Shown: positions 18,345 to 28,184, numbered from the stretch's first letter. The stretch: 64,000 nucleotides of DNA from Calothrix sp. PCC 7716 (GCF_019977735.1 NZ_AP025018.1:2480001-2544000); one strand, 5' to 3'. The notes: generated by a model from the sequence alone, not told the origin. Numbers and translations: made by a program.

Positions 18345-19730
18345 ATGCGTGTTTGTGTAATTGGTACTGGTTATGTTGGCTTGGTTACAGGTGCTTGTTT
18401 AGCACATATTGGTCATGATGTTGTGTGCATCGACAATAACGAAGAAAAAGTCAAAATTATGAAAGCCGGTCAGTCTCCAATATTTGAACCGGGACTTTCT
18501 GAAATCATGCAAAGTGCAATTCAATCAGGAAGAATTGAGTTCAGCACCGACATTGCCGCTGGTGTTGCACACGGTGAAATTTTATTTATTGCAGTTGGTA
18601 CACCTCCACTACCTAACGGTGAAAGTGATACCCGTTATGTAGAAGCAGTTGCCCGCAGCATTGGCGCCAATTTAAATGGTGGTTACAAAGTAATCGTTAA
18701 CAAATCAACAGTACCCATTGGTTCAGGTGACTGGGTGCGAATGATTGTTCTTGATGGTCTTGCTGAACGTCAAAAACAATTAGTTACAGCAGGTAGCGGC
18801 CCCGCAGAAAGGTTGCCCGAAGTTGCAGACTTCGATGTTGTTAGCAACCCAGAATTCTTGCGCGAAGGTTCCGCTGTTTATGACACCTTCAACCCCGACC
18901 GAATTGTACTTGGTGGTAACAGCCCTAGAGCAGTCGCATTGATGAAGCAACTTTATGCTCCTATTGTCGAGCGTCAGTTCGCTGAAGATAAAACTGCTGC
19001 CCCTGTTGCTGTACTCGCAACAGACCTCAGTTCAGCAGAAATGATTAAATATGCCGCTAACGCCTTCTTAGCTACTAAAATTAGCTTTATTAACGAAGTT
19101 GCTAACATTTGCGACCGTGTAGGCGCCGATGTTACTCAAGTTGCGAAAGGTATTGGTTTAGATTCACGTATTGGTAGCAAGTTCCTCAATGCTGGTATTG
19201 GTTGGGGTGGTTCATGTTTCCCCAAAGATGTTAGTGCGCTTATTCACACTGCTGATGACTACGGTTACGAAGCTCAACTCCTTAAAGCTGCTGTTAGCGT
19301 TAACGAACGTCAGCGTTTAATTGCATTAGAAAAACTACAACAAGCTCTGAAAATTCTTAAAGGCAAAACTGTAGGATTACTCGGCTTAACATTTAAGCCT
19401 GATACAGATGACTTACGTGATGCACCTGCACTAAATTTAATTGAACAACTCAATCGTCTCGGCGCCAAAGTTAAAGCATACGACCCAATCGTTTCTCAAA
19501 CCGGAATGCGTCACGGTCTTTCGGGCGTATTAGTAGAAACTGACGCGGAACGTCTTGCAGATGGTTGTGATGCTTTAGTACTAGTTACCGAATGGCAACA
19601 ATTCATCACCCTAGACTATAACAAAATGGCTAAGTTGATGAGCCACCCTGTAATTATTGACGGTCGTAACTTCCTCAACCCTCAAGATATGGAAAAAGCT
19701 GGTTTCCAATATATCGGTGTCGGACGGTAA
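18345..19730 (+). CDS. ugd: UDP-glucose 6-dehydrogenase
   Basis: NAD+-dependent oxidation of UDP-glucose to UDP-glucuronate, feeding exopolysaccharide and the UDP-xylose branch. Three family domains: N-terminal Rossmann (IGTGYVGLVTGACLA at 6-20), central helical region with NPEFLREGSAV, and the C-terminal UDP-binding domain. The catalytic Cys lies in GWGGSCFPKDVSAL at about residue 287, and NKSTVPIGSGD is present. Length 461. The gene is 66 bases after the decarboxylase gene on the same strand; AGGAATTG lies upstream of the ATG. I infer an operon. Confidence 0.96.
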   Translation: MRVCVIGTGYVGLVTGACLAHIGHDVVCIDNNEEKVKIMKAGQSPIFEPGLSEIMQSAIQSGRIEFSTDIAAGVAHGEILFIAVGTPPLPNGESDTRYVEAVARSIGANLNGGYKVIVNKSTVPIGSGDWVRMIVLDGLAERQKQLVTAGSGPAERLPEVADFDVVSNPEFLREGSAVYDTFNPDRIVLGGNSPRAVALMKQLYAPIVERQFAEDKTAAPVAVLATDLSSAEMIKYAANAFLATKISFINEVANICDRVGADVTQVAKGIGLDSRIGSKFLNAGIGWGGSCFPKDVSALIHTADDYGYEAQLLKAAVSVNERQRLIALEKLQQALKILKGKTVGLLGLTFKPDTDDLRDAPALNLIEQLNRLGAKVKAYDPIVSQTGMRHGLSGVLVETDAERLADGCDALVLVTEWQQFITLDYNKMAKLMSHPVIIDGRNFLNPQDMEKAGFQYIGVGR

Positions 19731-19737
19731 ACTGTAG

Positions 19738-19757
19738 GGTGGGCTGAAGCCCACCAT
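19738..19757. terminator. GGTGGGC/GCCCACC hairpin
   Basis: GGTGGGCTGAAGCCCACC forms a 7-bp GC stem between convergent ugd and the DUF2993 gene. Related GGTGGGC or GGGCGGGC hairpins occur at 26222-26243 and 51413-51433. No T-run follows, so the terminator role is inferred. Confidence 0.5.
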
Positions 19758-19760
19758 TAC

Positions 19761-20555
19761 TTAACCAGTTTGCGGAATTCTTTCAATTTCCGCATAACCA
19801 CTAAAAATTAGATTTTTGCCTTCGGTTTCCAAACGGTTTAACCGCATTTTGACGCCATCCAAGTCAAAGCGGTCTAAATCAACCATATTATCTAAAATTT
19901 CTGCCAGTATTAATCCCAAAGTCTTTGAAGAATCCTTTTGTTCTTCTGATACAGTAATTAGCTCAATTTCTGGATTTTGAAACGAAACACGGCGCCGTTT
20001 TTGAATACCAATAGTAACGCTCATAATAATAGGTATGAGTACGCCTGAATTAAAATCAGCTTTAGCAATAATCTTCAAGCGGTTTTCTGGTAGAAGCTCC
20101 ACTTGAACATCTTTAAACGAAACAGGATTACCACCTGATAGCTCAGTTAATTGTGGTAATAAGAGATTTTCTAAACGCTTTGTGACAAGTTCAGCGCCAA
20201 AAGCCTGATTAATACCAGCTTCAGATAAAACAACTTGGGCAACAGCTTGTGTTGGTTGCTTGAGTTTTAGCTTTCCACTCAGTACCGAACTAAAATCAAT
20301 TGCGACTGCATCAGTTTCAAATGACATCTCCTCGACTGCAAAGTCGCGACGAATCATTAAACCTCGTCCGCTCATCTTAAAGCTGTCAATACTACCTTGC
20401 AATAACTTGCTGCTTGGAAAGCAACGCACAGAGACTTCGACAGACTCGCTTTTTGTAAACAAATGGCGAATAGTCTGACTCGCTACTGTGTTGAGCATAC
20501 GCTCTCCCCAGTCAGTGCCTTTTGGATCTGTTAAACCAGTTAGTCCGCCGAACAT
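19761..20555 (-). CDS. DUF2993 domain protein
   Basis: A 264-residue protein; DUF2993 proteins are common in cyanobacteria and have an LEA-14- or BPI-like beta-rich fold with no known enzyme activity. From ATG 20555 the start reads MFGGLTGLTDPKGTDWGERM, which matches the family better than the longer frame from 20645, whose extra 30 residues include a hydrophobic stretch with no family likeness. Conserved parts include SVRCFPSSKLLQGSIDSFKM and LKIIAKADFNSG. It lies 91 bases after the PHP gene on the same strand and may share its transcript. Confidence 0.78.
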   Translation of the reverse strand: MFGGLTGLTDPKGTDWGERMLNTVASQTIRHLFTKSESVEVSVRCFPSSKLLQGSIDSFKMSGRGLMIRRDFAVEEMSFETDAVAIDFSSVLSGKLKLKQPTQAVAQVVLSEAGINQAFGAELVTKRLENLLLPQLTELSGGNPVSFKDVQVELLPENRLKIIAKADFNSGVLIPIIMSVTIGIQKRRRVSFQNPEIELITVSEEQKDSSKTLGLILAEILDNMVDLDRFDLDGVKMRLNRLETEGKNLIFSGYAEIERIPQTG

Positions 20556-20645
20556 TTGCGTTTGGTATTTATACTTCCATGTATTTTTGTAACAAAATAT
20601 GAACAATACAGCAAGTCGGTATATCCGTTTAAAAAGACTGGGCAA

Positions 20646-21332
20646 TTACAAACGCTGCAATAAACTTAAACCATGTGTATCAGTACCACAGGTAGCATAC
20701 AAACCATATTGGTCTGCAAGACGAAGCACTTGTTCAGTTTCAATCGTGCTAGGTTTCCAAGGTTTAGGGTTGTTATAAGCATAAAAAGCCTCTACCGCGT
20801 CGATTCCCAGCCTAGCCGCTTCTGGAATTAAGTCAAACAACGGTCTGCGGTAGCGTGCTGGGTGGGCAAGTACTGCTAGTCCCGAAGCTTCGTGAATAGC
20901 GGCAATTACATTTTTCGCCTCATAATCATCACCAGTCACACATCGTCGTTGAATATATGGCTTCATGCTTGGGTGTTCAACATCAAATGCATAACCTAGA
21001 ATATGAACTTCGGCGCCTAATAAATTGGCGTTAATTTCTACACCACTCCACAAATGTGGTGTTTTACATCCTTGGTTTTTCCATTGCCAATCTTCAAGCC
21101 ATAACATCGCAGCTTCATAACCCCCAATTGTGTGGTGGTCAGTAATTGCTAGTCCCTTCAAACCATAAGCAATTGCTTGTTCTATCAATGCATTTGGTTG
21201 CAACTTCCCATCTGAATAAACTGTGTGCAGGTGAAAGTTATAAAATTGAGGGCAAGATGAAGCACTAATATTTTGGAATACTTCCTTTAAAAGCTCTTTA
21301 GACGCAACAGTGCGAGCAAAATTTACAGTCAT
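20646..21332 (-). CDS. PHP-domain metal-dependent phosphoesterase
   Basis: A 228-residue PHP-domain protein. Metal ligands are visible in order: FHLHTVYSDGKL (HxH and Asp) at about 34-45, ITDHHTIGGYEAA, the GVEIN segment, LAHPARYRR, and CGTDTHG at the end. Stand-alone PHP proteins hydrolyse phosphomonoesters such as PAP or nucleoside phosphates; the substrate here is unknown. The ATG at 21332 is followed by an unremarkable 25-residue N-terminal extension. Its stop is adjacent to the open frame leading into DUF2993. Confidence 0.88.
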   Translation of the reverse strand: MTVNFARTVASKELLKEVFQNISASSCPQFYNFHLHTVYSDGKLQPNALIEQAIAYGLKGLAITDHHTIGGYEAAMLWLEDWQWKNQGCKTPHLWSGVEINANLLGAEVHILGYAFDVEHPSMKPYIQRRCVTGDDYEAKNVIAAIHEASGLAVLAHPARYRRPLFDLIPEAARLGIDAVEAFYAYNNPKPWKPSTIETEQVLRLADQYGLYATCGTDTHGLSLLQRL

Positions 21333-21529
21333 AACCTCTTCTATTTAAGTTAAATAGTATTTATTTTTACTTTTTAGATACACCTTCTATGATTTTTGTC
21401 ACATTCAGCACTATTTTGTAGTGTCAACCGTGATTTTTGTAATAATGTGTGGCAAAATTTTGCGATATGTTAAGACTACGTTAGCAAATTTAAAAGCTTA
21501 TAGTCATGAGTATTTTCGATTGGTTATAT

Positions 21530-21575
21530 TAAAGAAACCCGGTAACTTCTACGAAACCGGGCGGTTTTTAATACA
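21530..21575 (-). terminator. Terminator after purM
   Basis: On the minus strand the sequence after the purM stop has CCGCCCGGTTTCG, a short loop, then TACCGGGTTTCTTTAAT. The CCCGGT and ACCGGG arms pair and a T-rich tail follows. It is another variant of the GAAACCCGG dispersed motif. Confidence 0.6.
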
Positions 21576-21579
21576 AGTC

Positions 21580-22605
21580 TTAGGTAGGTATACCTATTAA
21601 TTCACCGGCGCCAGAAACGACTTCTCCAATCTTTGAAGCTGTAATGTTATGTGAAGCAAAGTAACTAATTGTTTGCTCTGCTTGCTGTGGTGGCACTATT
21701 ACAACAAATCCAATACCCATATTAAAAGTGTTGTACATTGCAGCTTGACCGACATCACCTGTTTGTGCGAGCCATTCAAACACAGGTGGAATAGTCCAAT
21801 TCAGTTCGATTTTAATTGCCTGACCAGCACCGAGACAACGCGGCAAATTTTCTGGCAACCCACCACCTGTAATATGTGCCATCCCGTGAATTTCTAGCCC
21901 TGAAGCGCGGGCTGCTAATATTGGCTTAACGTAAATTTGTGTTGGATTCAAAAAAGTATCACCCAAACTTTTACCACCAAGTATATTTGGTTTATCATCC
22001 CATGCCAAATTATTATCGCTAATAATTTTTCTTACTAAGCTATAACCATTACTATGAACACCAGTACTTGGTAGTGCGATAGCAATATCTCCAATTTGTA
22101 CCTGTGAAGTATCAAGCAAAAGACTTTTTTCAACAATTCCTACACAGAAACCAGCCAAGTCATACTCACCAGCTTGATAAAATCCTGGCATTTCAGCAGT
22201 TTCACCACCAAGTAAAGCACAACCTGCTTGCTTACATCCCGAAGCAATACCTGCTACGACTTGAGTTAGTTGTTCGGGTTCTAACTTTCCTGTTGCAACA
22301 TAATCTAAAAAAAACAAAGGTTCGGCGCCGTTGGTCAATATATCATTAACGCACATCGCAACTAAATCAATACCGACTGTATCGTGACGGTTAAGCATAT
22401 GCGCGATTTTGAGCTTCGTTCCCACACCATCAGTACCCGACACAAGTACAGGTTCCTTATAGCCAGAAGGTAATTGAAAGCAACCGCCAAAACCACCCAA
22501 TCCACCCAGAACTTCAGGTCTAAACGTGCTATGAACCAAATTACGAATTTGATTTACAAAAGCTCGACCAGCCTCAACATCAACTCCAGCCTCGCGGTAA
22601 TCCAT
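21580..22605 (-). CDS. purM: Phosphoribosylformylglycinamidine cyclo-ligase
   Basis: PurM (AIR synthetase) closes the imidazole ring in de novo purine synthesis, using ATP. The 341-residue sequence has [17 protein letters not shown] at the start, the loop [52 protein letters not shown]-type metal and substrate segments, [11 protein letters not shown], and the C-terminal [14 protein letters not shown]. All key family blocks are present and in order. ATG at 22605. A minus-strand terminator follows. Confidence 0.97.
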   Translation of the reverse strand: MDYREAGVDVEAGRAFVNQIRNLVHSTFRPEVLGGLGGFGGCFQLPSGYKEPVLVSGTDGVGTKLKIAHMLNRHDTVGIDLVAMCVNDILTNGAEPLFFLDYVATGKLEPEQLTQVVAGIASGCKQAGCALLGGETAEMPGFYQAGEYDLAGFCVGIVEKSLLLDTSQVQIGDIAIALPSTGVHSNGYSLVRKIISDNNLAWDDKPNILGGKSLGDTFLNPTQIYVKPILAARASGLEIHGMAHITGGGLPENLPRCLGAGQAIKIELNWTIPPVFEWLAQTGDVGQAAMYNTFNMGIGFVVIVPPQQAEQTISYFASHNITASKIGEVVSGAGELIGIPT

Positions 22606-22705
22606 GTCGTCAAAACACCGTTATCAATCCAACGACTAACTAGGCTATCATCACACGAATACAAATTTTTATTTTTTTTTAACAAAGCTAATGTCAAAGC
22701 TAATA

Positions 22706-22912
22706 TCAAAAAACTTCACTTTCTCTTCCACGCCACCACTCACCGAGTTTCATCATATCTTGGTGAATATCTTCTAATTCTTTTACATATTCTTCGTGAG
22801 AAATTTCTGCGCGACGCTCTTGCAGCTTTTTGAGTCGCAGTTGAACTAGCAGCCAAGGTTTAGAGGCGCCGTTTGTAATATTGATGTAATGGGCTATATC
22901 TTTGCTATCCAT
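22706..22912 (-). CDS. Small hypothetical protein
   Basis: A 68-residue charged, helical protein: MDSKDIAHYINITNGASKPW, then a likely coiled segment LRLKKLQERRAEISHEEYVKELEDI and ending LGEWWRGRESEVF. I do not recognise the family. Codon use and the compact helical pattern suggest a real gene. Its C-terminus lies about 100 bases from the start of purM on the same strand. Two GGCGCC-free flanks and no strong ribosome site leave some doubt. Confidence 0.55.
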   Translation of the reverse strand: MDSKDIAHYINITNGASKPWLLVQLRLKKLQERRAEISHEEYVKELEDIHQDMMKLGEWWRGRESEVF

Positions 22913-22969
22913 TCGTTTGGATTTTATCTATAAGGGGAAGGGCAGGCTTTTGTAAACCTGCCCTACAAA

Positions 22970-23572
22970 CTATGCTGCTGCCATGTTGTGAGCTACGAAA
23001 TCCCAGTTAACTAGTTTATCGAGGAAGTTCTTGATAAACGCAGGGCGAGCATTTTTAAAATCAATATAGTATGCGTGTTCCCATACATCAAGAGTTAATA
23101 ATGCTTTTTTGCCGTGTGCAAGTGGGTTTTCGGCGTTTGGTGTTTTCATAATAGAAAGCTTGCCACCATCATCAACCAACCAAGCCCAACCGCTGCCAAA
23201 CTGGGTTGCAGCAGCATTAGAGAATTCTTCAGCGAACTTATCGTAGCCACCAAAGTCTTTCTCAATTCGAGCGCTGAGGTCACCTGTAGGGGCGCCGCCA
23301 CCTGAAGGTTTCAAACAGTTCCAAAAGAATGTATGATTCCAAACTTGGGCTGCATTATTGAAAACGCCAGCTTTGGAAGAATCTTTGAAGGAGATTTGAA
23401 TTACCTCTTCAAGTGACTTGTTGGCTAAATCAGTACCATCAACCAACTTGTTGAGATTATCTACATAAGCTTTGTGATGCTTACCATAATGATATTCAAA
23501 GGTTTCGGCTTTCATGCCGTATGGTTCGAGCGCATCTTTTGCAAAGGGGAGTGGTGGTTGTTCAAATGCCAT
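22970..23572 (-). CDS. sodB: Iron superoxide dismutase
   Basis: Converts superoxide to H2O2 and O2 in the cytosol. From ATG 23572 the 200-residue protein reads MAFEQPPLPFAKDALEPYGM, with the four metal ligands: His in YHYGKHHKAYVDNL (about 27), His in AAQVWNHTFFWNCL (about 74), and Asp and His in TLDVWEHAYYIDF (about 157 and 161). AAQVWNHTFFW and the FGSGWAWL segment fit the Fe-type rather than Mn-type. The open frame extends upstream to 23674, but that part is not conserved; AGAGAGGAT is the ribosome site for 23572. Confidence 0.96.
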   Translation of the reverse strand: MAFEQPPLPFAKDALEPYGMKAETFEYHYGKHHKAYVDNLNKLVDGTDLANKSLEEVIQISFKDSSKAGVFNNAAQVWNHTFFWNCLKPSGGGAPTGDLSARIEKDFGGYDKFAEEFSNAAATQFGSGWAWLVDDGGKLSIMKTPNAENPLAHGKKALLTLDVWEHAYYIDFKNARPAFIKNFLDKLVNWDFVAHNMAAA

Positions 23573-23796
23573 TGTGTAAAATCCTCTCTTTACCGTTTTT
23601 AGTTTAGAGCTTTGAGCGCTTGTTATAAAACTTAATATTCTGATTTTACAAGTAAATGTGCTTGATTGAGGCAATTTTGATGTTTACATAAATAACGTCA
23701 CACATTTAGCAGATTTTTGGAATGTATCTTTGGCATGAAATTGATATTCTCTTACTCTCTGTGTACTCTGCGTCTTGGTGGTAAAAGATATATTGA

Positions 23797-23824
23797 CCAC
23801 ACAGGCAAGGATGCCTGTGCTACA
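23797..23824. repeat. Small palindrome after the TerB-like gene
   Basis: CACAGGCAAGGATGCCTGTG is a near-perfect inverted repeat (8-bp arms) followed by CTACAACCC. It lies just beyond the stop of the TerB-like gene and could end its transcript. Confidence 0.5.
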
Positions 23825-23860
23825 ACCCATCAGAATTAATGGTGATGGAGTGCTGGGATG

Positions 23861-24901
23861 TTAGATGTTGGAAAATTCCATTGTGTCGATGAATGCTAGT
23901 ATATTTGCTTTCATCGCTTCGGCTTCGGTTTCGATAGAGTCAGGAGTTTCACCACTAAAGAAGCAGCGCTGACTAGTAACTATGTATATAAAATCATGTT
24001 GTTGAAATGCGATGATGCCACGAAATGCATCTAGTCTTTGTGGATGACCGTTATTTTCTTGTTTGGATATTGTACAGCCACCAGGCATGTTCACCAAAGC
24101 AAAATAGGCGCCTTGCATTTCATTCGGTAAAAATTCAGTATATTCCACAGAAGCAGAAGATAAATTAGCGACTATTGCTTGGGGAATATATTTATCGAGT
24201 AGAACAGATTCAAAATATTGCTCACGAACAGAATCATCAATTTCGTCTCGCTGGGATGGGGGAATAAGGTAATAATCAATTCTTAGTAAAGTTCCGTAGT
24301 CATCAGAAAAACCAACCATCCCCTCAGCAGACTGGATTTTTCCACCTGTATCAGGAGTAACTGGAATGGAGACAGTAAAATTACCTTCAGGAGAAGAGTA
24401 AACGTCTTCTTCAAAATCAGTTGTTTCATCACCCAGAATATCTTCGTCAACTTCCTCAAACGCAGTTAAAACTTCTTCGATAACTTCGTTTGCTTCTTCG
24501 TCTTCCACTTCTAACACAGATTGTAACTGCTTGAGTAAAGGCATTTTCGAGGAAGGAATATCAATATCATCCTCCGATACTAAAACGCTAACTCCTGCTG
24601 CAAACCCATCTAGAACTAGTTCGTCAGTAAGGAATTCCGAGGCAGTGTTAAATAAAGCACCTAGCCCATCAGTCTCCGCAATTGAAATTAATTTACTAAC
24701 AATTTCAGAAAGTGCATTGTCGTCATACTGCTCAAATACCTCAAAACCCCAGAGGATATCAACAAGCATTTCGATATCTACATTTTCAAGCGTTACATCT
24801 GCTGCTGTTGTGACAACTGCAATAGCAGCAACTGCTTCTTCTGGACTTAACTCTTCTTGAGATACATCGTCCGATTGAAAAATTTTATCGTACTTACCCA
24901 T
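23861..24901 (-). CDS. Acidic protein with TerB-like N-terminus
   Basis: A 346-residue, highly acidic cytosolic protein. The first 150 residues are helical and resemble the tellurite-resistance TerB fold (SPEEAVAAIAVVTTAADVTLENVDIEML; later LFNTASEFLTDELVLDGFAAGVSVLVSEDD), with the repeated Asp/Glu that could bind metal. A DE-rich linker at about 140-170 leads to a beta-rich C-terminal domain (about 170-346) that begins YSSPEGNFTVSIPVTPDTGG. I do not recognise that second domain. This combination seems conserved in cyanobacteria, but its function is unknown. ATG at 24901 with AGGGGTAAAC upstream. The TerB call is a moderate-confidence resemblance. Confidence 0.6.
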   Translation of the reverse strand: MGKYDKIFQSDDVSQEELSPEEAVAAIAVVTTAADVTLENVDIEMLVDILWGFEVFEQYDDNALSEIVSKLISIAETDGLGALFNTASEFLTDELVLDGFAAGVSVLVSEDDIDIPSSKMPLLKQLQSVLEVEDEEANEVIEEVLTAFEEVDEDILGDETTDFEEDVYSSPEGNFTVSIPVTPDTGGKIQSAEGMVGFSDDYGTLLRIDYYLIPPSQRDEIDDSVREQYFESVLLDKYIPQAIVANLSSASVEYTEFLPNEMQGAYFALVNMPGGCTISKQENNGHPQRLDAFRGIIAFQQHDFIYIVTSQRCFFSGETPDSIETEAEAMKANILAFIDTMEFSNI

Positions 24902-25013
24902 GTTTACCCCTTATTGTCAGCTTTCCACTATCTATTCTTCCTTATCTCTATCCCCCAATAGCTAAATCATCAGATAATATAGACCTCGGTATTGCTGCCA
25001 ATTGGAGAAACGA

Positions 25014-26213
25014 ATGGGTCGCGCAAAGAAGGTTGTTTTAGCATATTCTGGTGGGGTAGATACTTCGGTATGTATTCCCTACCTCAAACAAGAATGGGGT
25101 GTAGAAGAGGTAATTACTCTCGCTGCTGACCTAGGACAGGGTGATGAATTAGAGCCTATTCGCTCTAAAGCATTAAAATCGGGTGCTAGTGAATCACTAG
25201 TTATGGATGTAAAAGATACTTTTATCAAGGATTATGCTTTTGGCGCCATTCAAGCTAATGCTTTATATGAGAACCGTTATCCTCTAGGAACTGCGCTTGC
25301 ACGTCCACTAATTGCAAAAATATTAGTAGAGGTGGCAGAAAAATATGGTGCAGATGCCATCGCACATGGTTGTACGGGTAAAGGTAATGACCAAGTACGT
25401 TTCGATGTTTCAACTGCTGCTTTAAAGCCAGACTTAAAAATTTTGGCGCCAGCGCGCGAGTGGGGAATGAGTCGAGAAGAAACAATTGCTTACGGTGAGC
25501 GTTTCGGCATTCCAGCACCCGTCAAAAAATCTTCCCCTTATAGTATCGACAAAAACCTACTTGGTCGGAGTATAGAAGCGGGGGTATTAGAAGACCCAGC
25601 AATGGAACCTCCCGAAGAAATCTATGAAATGACCAAAGCAATAGCTGACACTCCTAACGAACCAGAATATATTGAAATTGGATTTGTAAGGGGTATTCCA
25701 ACAACCATCAACGGAGAACCAAAAAATCCCGTTGAATTAATCGAAGTGCTGAATACAACAGCAGGGAATCACGGTATTGGACGGATTGATATGATTGAAA
25801 ACCGTCTTGTTGGAATTAAATCGCGGGAAATCTACGAATCTCCAGCAATGGTAGTTTTAATCAATGCCCATCGTGATTTAGAAAGTTTGACTTTAACAGC
25901 AGATGTTACCCAGTACAAAAGGGGAATCGAGCAAACTTATACCCAAATAGTTTATAACGGCTTATGGTATAGCCCATTAAAAGCTGCACTCGATGCTTTC
26001 ATTCAAAAAACCCAAGAGCGCGTATCTGGAACAGTACGTTTAAAGTTATTTAAAGGCAACGCCACAATTGTTGGGCGCCGCTCTGAAAATACTTTATATA
26101 CACCTGACCTGGCAACATACGGCGCCGAAGACCAGTTTGACCATAAAGCTGCCGAAGGCTTTATTTATGTTTGGGGACTGCCAACCCGCGTTTGGTCACA
26201 AACAGGACAATAA
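25014..26213 (+). CDS. argG: Argininosuccinate synthase
   Basis: ATP-dependent joining of citrulline and aspartate in arginine synthesis. The P-loop-like PP-motif [16 protein letters not shown] is at about 10-25, followed by [31 protein letters not shown], and [18 protein letters not shown]. Length about 399 residues is normal. The open frame starts at TTG 25002, but ATG 25014 ([12 protein letters not shown]) is the family start, with TTGGAGAAAC as the ribosome site. It is transcribed away from the TerB-like gene. Confidence 0.97.
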   Translation: MGRAKKVVLAYSGGVDTSVCIPYLKQEWGVEEVITLAADLGQGDELEPIRSKALKSGASESLVMDVKDTFIKDYAFGAIQANALYENRYPLGTALARPLIAKILVEVAEKYGADAIAHGCTGKGNDQVRFDVSTAALKPDLKILAPAREWGMSREETIAYGERFGIPAPVKKSSPYSIDKNLLGRSIEAGVLEDPAMEPPEEIYEMTKAIADTPNEPEYIEIGFVRGIPTTINGEPKNPVELIEVLNTTAGNHGIGRIDMIENRLVGIKSREIYESPAMVVLINAHRDLESLTLTADVTQYKRGIEQTYTQIVYNGLWYSPLKAALDAFIQKTQERVSGTVRLKLFKGNATIVGRRSENTLYTPDLATYGAEDQFDHKAAEGFIYVWGLPTRVWSQTGQ

Positions 26214-26221
26214 AAACTTGT

Positions 26222-26243
26222 ACGGTGGGCAGTGCCCACCCTA
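26222..26243. terminator. GGTGGGC hairpin between convergent argG and dedA
   Basis: CGGTGGGCAGTGCCCACCCTA makes a 7-bp GC stem with a three-base loop only nine bases after the argG stop. It likely ends both transcripts. Confidence 0.55.
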
Positions 26244-26246
26244 CTC

Positions 26247-26870
26247 TCAACTCTCAATTTTTTCTTGCCGAGATTCAAGCCATAAAGGAATAAATATAAC
26301 AGCCGCTAAAATTAACAAGGCTAAAAGTGCAAACTGACTAACCCAACCAACCAGTTGTTCTAACGAGACCACTTTACCTGCAAAGTAAGCTAGCGTTACC
26401 ATTACACTGCCCCAAATACTAGCTCCTGCAATGTTGACTAGAAAGAATTTACCGAACGGCATACCAACAATACCTGCGAGCGGCGCCAAGAAAATTCGCA
26501 ATAAAGCAAAAAATCTGCCAAAAAATACGGTTTTGACGCTATTTTCACTAAATTTATCTTTAATACTTAAAAGTCGTACTTCCGAAATACGCAGCAGTTG
26601 CCCAAACTTGACTAATAACGGCCAACCACCTGCACGTCCTATCCAGTAGCCGAAAATTCCGCCTATCGTGGCGCCTGCTACTGCATCAAATAATACAAAC
26701 CAATACCTTAGTTCATTACTACCAGCAAGGAAACCTCCAACTAACGTCACAGTTTCCCCTGGAATTGGGATGCCTAAGTTTTCTAATAATATACCCACAA
26801 AAATTGCCAAATACCCATAGTGGTGAGCAATCTCTTGGATATTCTCCAGCGAGATAAATTCTAACGACAT
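26247..26870 (-). CDS. DedA family membrane protein
   Basis: DedA (VTT-domain, SNARE-associated) proteins are integral membrane proteins that act in lipid flipping and membrane homeostasis. The 207-residue protein has about four or five hydrophobic segments and the family motifs: GYLAIFVGILLENLGIPIPG at 20-39, ETVTLVGGFLAG, GGIFGYWIGRAGGW, and FFGRFFALLRIFLAPLAGIVGM with the key Arg residues and Gly. ATG at 26870. Usually single gene; no partner nearby. Confidence 0.93.
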   Translation of the reverse strand: MSLEFISLENIQEIAHHYGYLAIFVGILLENLGIPIPGETVTLVGGFLAGSNELRYWFVLFDAVAGATIGGIFGYWIGRAGGWPLLVKFGQLLRISEVRLLSIKDKFSENSVKTVFFGRFFALLRIFLAPLAGIVGMPFGKFFLVNIAGASIWGSVMVTLAYFAGKVVSLEQLVGWVSQFALLALLILAAVIFIPLWLESRQEKIES

Positions 26871-27488
26871 CTGTTACCGCTATATTTACATTTGTTTACC
26901 TTACCTATATCTTGACGGTTTTTGATATTCAGTGTCAAATCTTCAGATAAGTACTAAAGTACTTACAACGGTACTTGCGACGAACATTAAAAATATCTTA
27001 TTGTTATTATTGAAAATACGTATATTTGCTATTTCCGAAAGTAGAGGTAATTATTAATTCAAAGGGAACAGTAATTTTACGGCTCTATTATCAAGTACTA
27101 GCAAATGAAATTATTAAAAGCAAATAAAAGTTATTTTCTGTTGGAGTGTAAATAATTTTACTTATCTGAATAATTTTTACTTAGACTTAGACTACATCAG
27201 CAGTTTTACGTAAAGATTTCATGATATATTTATTAAAACTTCACAAATGTATAGATAAATTATAAAAAGTCTGTAAAAGATACGAAAGCTACCGAATTTA
27301 TGGTGATCTTATGCGTATATTGAGATAGTTAATACAATTTATACGACATGAATACTGATGTTCTTCGACTAAAGCAAATTGCAGCGCAACTCAGAATTTC
27401 TGAGTAGTGTAGTAGTTTCTGGTTAAGAAGAATTTGTTATTTATGTCATTTTTCTGTTTTTGCCCGTTACAATTACCTGATTAAATTC
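26871..27488. other. AT-rich intergenic region before the second STAS gene
   Basis: About 600 bases with no supported gene. The divergent dedA and STAS genes flank it, so it holds both promoters. A short palindrome, CTCAGAATTTCTGAG, is at about 27390-27404. I see no terminator, tRNA or repeat array. Confidence 0.5.
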
Positions 27489-27848
27489 ATGACTAATTCA
27501 TCCGAGTCCCAAGTAGTTTTGTTCCAACCTAGTGAACGTATTGATTCACAAACTGGAATTGATTTGAACCAAAAGATAAGTCAAATTACCCCAAGTGCTA
27601 ACCAACTGTGGGTTATCGACTTAGCTAAGGTAAATTTCATGGACAGTTCTGGTCTAGTTCCACTGGTAAATGGTTTAAAAGCTGCACGTCAACATGGTTG
27701 TCGTTTAGTTCTTTGCAATGTTCAAGCTCCTGTTCGGTTGGTTTTAGAGCTTACCCAACTTGACTCTGTGTTTGAAATTTATAACTCTTATGAAGATGCA
27801 GTTCTTACTGCTGACAATGACGAAACTTTTTTATCTGCAACACGCTAA
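27489..27848 (+). CDS. STAS-domain anti-sigma-factor antagonist
   Basis: A 119-residue single STAS domain with the phosphorylation motif MDSSGLVPLVNGLKA (about residues 53-67). It carries VIDLAKVNFM before the motif and ELTQLDSVFEIYNSYEDAV near the end, both typical. The second STAS gene of the window; the other lies at 7702-8076 on the minus strand. No cognate kinase is adjacent. ATG at 27489 follows a long AT-rich region. Confidence 0.9.
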   Translation: MTNSSESQVVLFQPSERIDSQTGIDLNQKISQITPSANQLWVIDLAKVNFMDSSGLVPLVNGLKAARQHGCRLVLCNVQAPVRLVLELTQLDSVFEIYNSYEDAVLTADNDETFLSATR

Positions 27849-28184
27849 AAAATACATCTAAACCTTCGATGGTTTAAGCTGATTTTACCAAGATTTTATT
27901 TTCAAGCAACATTGAGCAATACCTATGATTATTATAGTGCGAGCGCTCAATTGTAACCTGTGAAAAAGGCGCCGTAGTATGGTCCTGCTTCTGTGTTAGT
28001 AACTGATTGCAAGAGCGCAAATGGCCATTACTCACGGCTTGCTTGGATGAATAATGTAACGTATTTATGTGTGTAAGTAAGTAAGTAAATATAGATGCGC
28101 GTATCGCGGTCATTATTAGTCGAATTTTAGTTTTAATGTTTTAGGGTAATTCTAAGCTTATCCTCAACTATTTATATATTTAGT
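27849..28184. other. Intergenic stretch
   Basis: Between the STAS gene and the coiled-coil gene. A GTAA-type short repeat (GTAAGTAAGTAAGTAAA) is at about 28074-28090 and one GGCGCC at about 27969. The minus-strand frame at 27874-28113 has no family features or ribosome site and is not supported. Confidence 0.45.

Noticed and set aside
24531-24860. Ser/Thr-rich plus-strand frame of 109 codons
   Set aside because: Antisense shadow of the acidic TerB-like gene; its composition mirrors Glu/Asp codons.
27874-28113. 79-codon minus-strand frame in the gap before the coiled-coil gene
   Set aside because: Low-complexity, no ribosome site, no recognisable domain.
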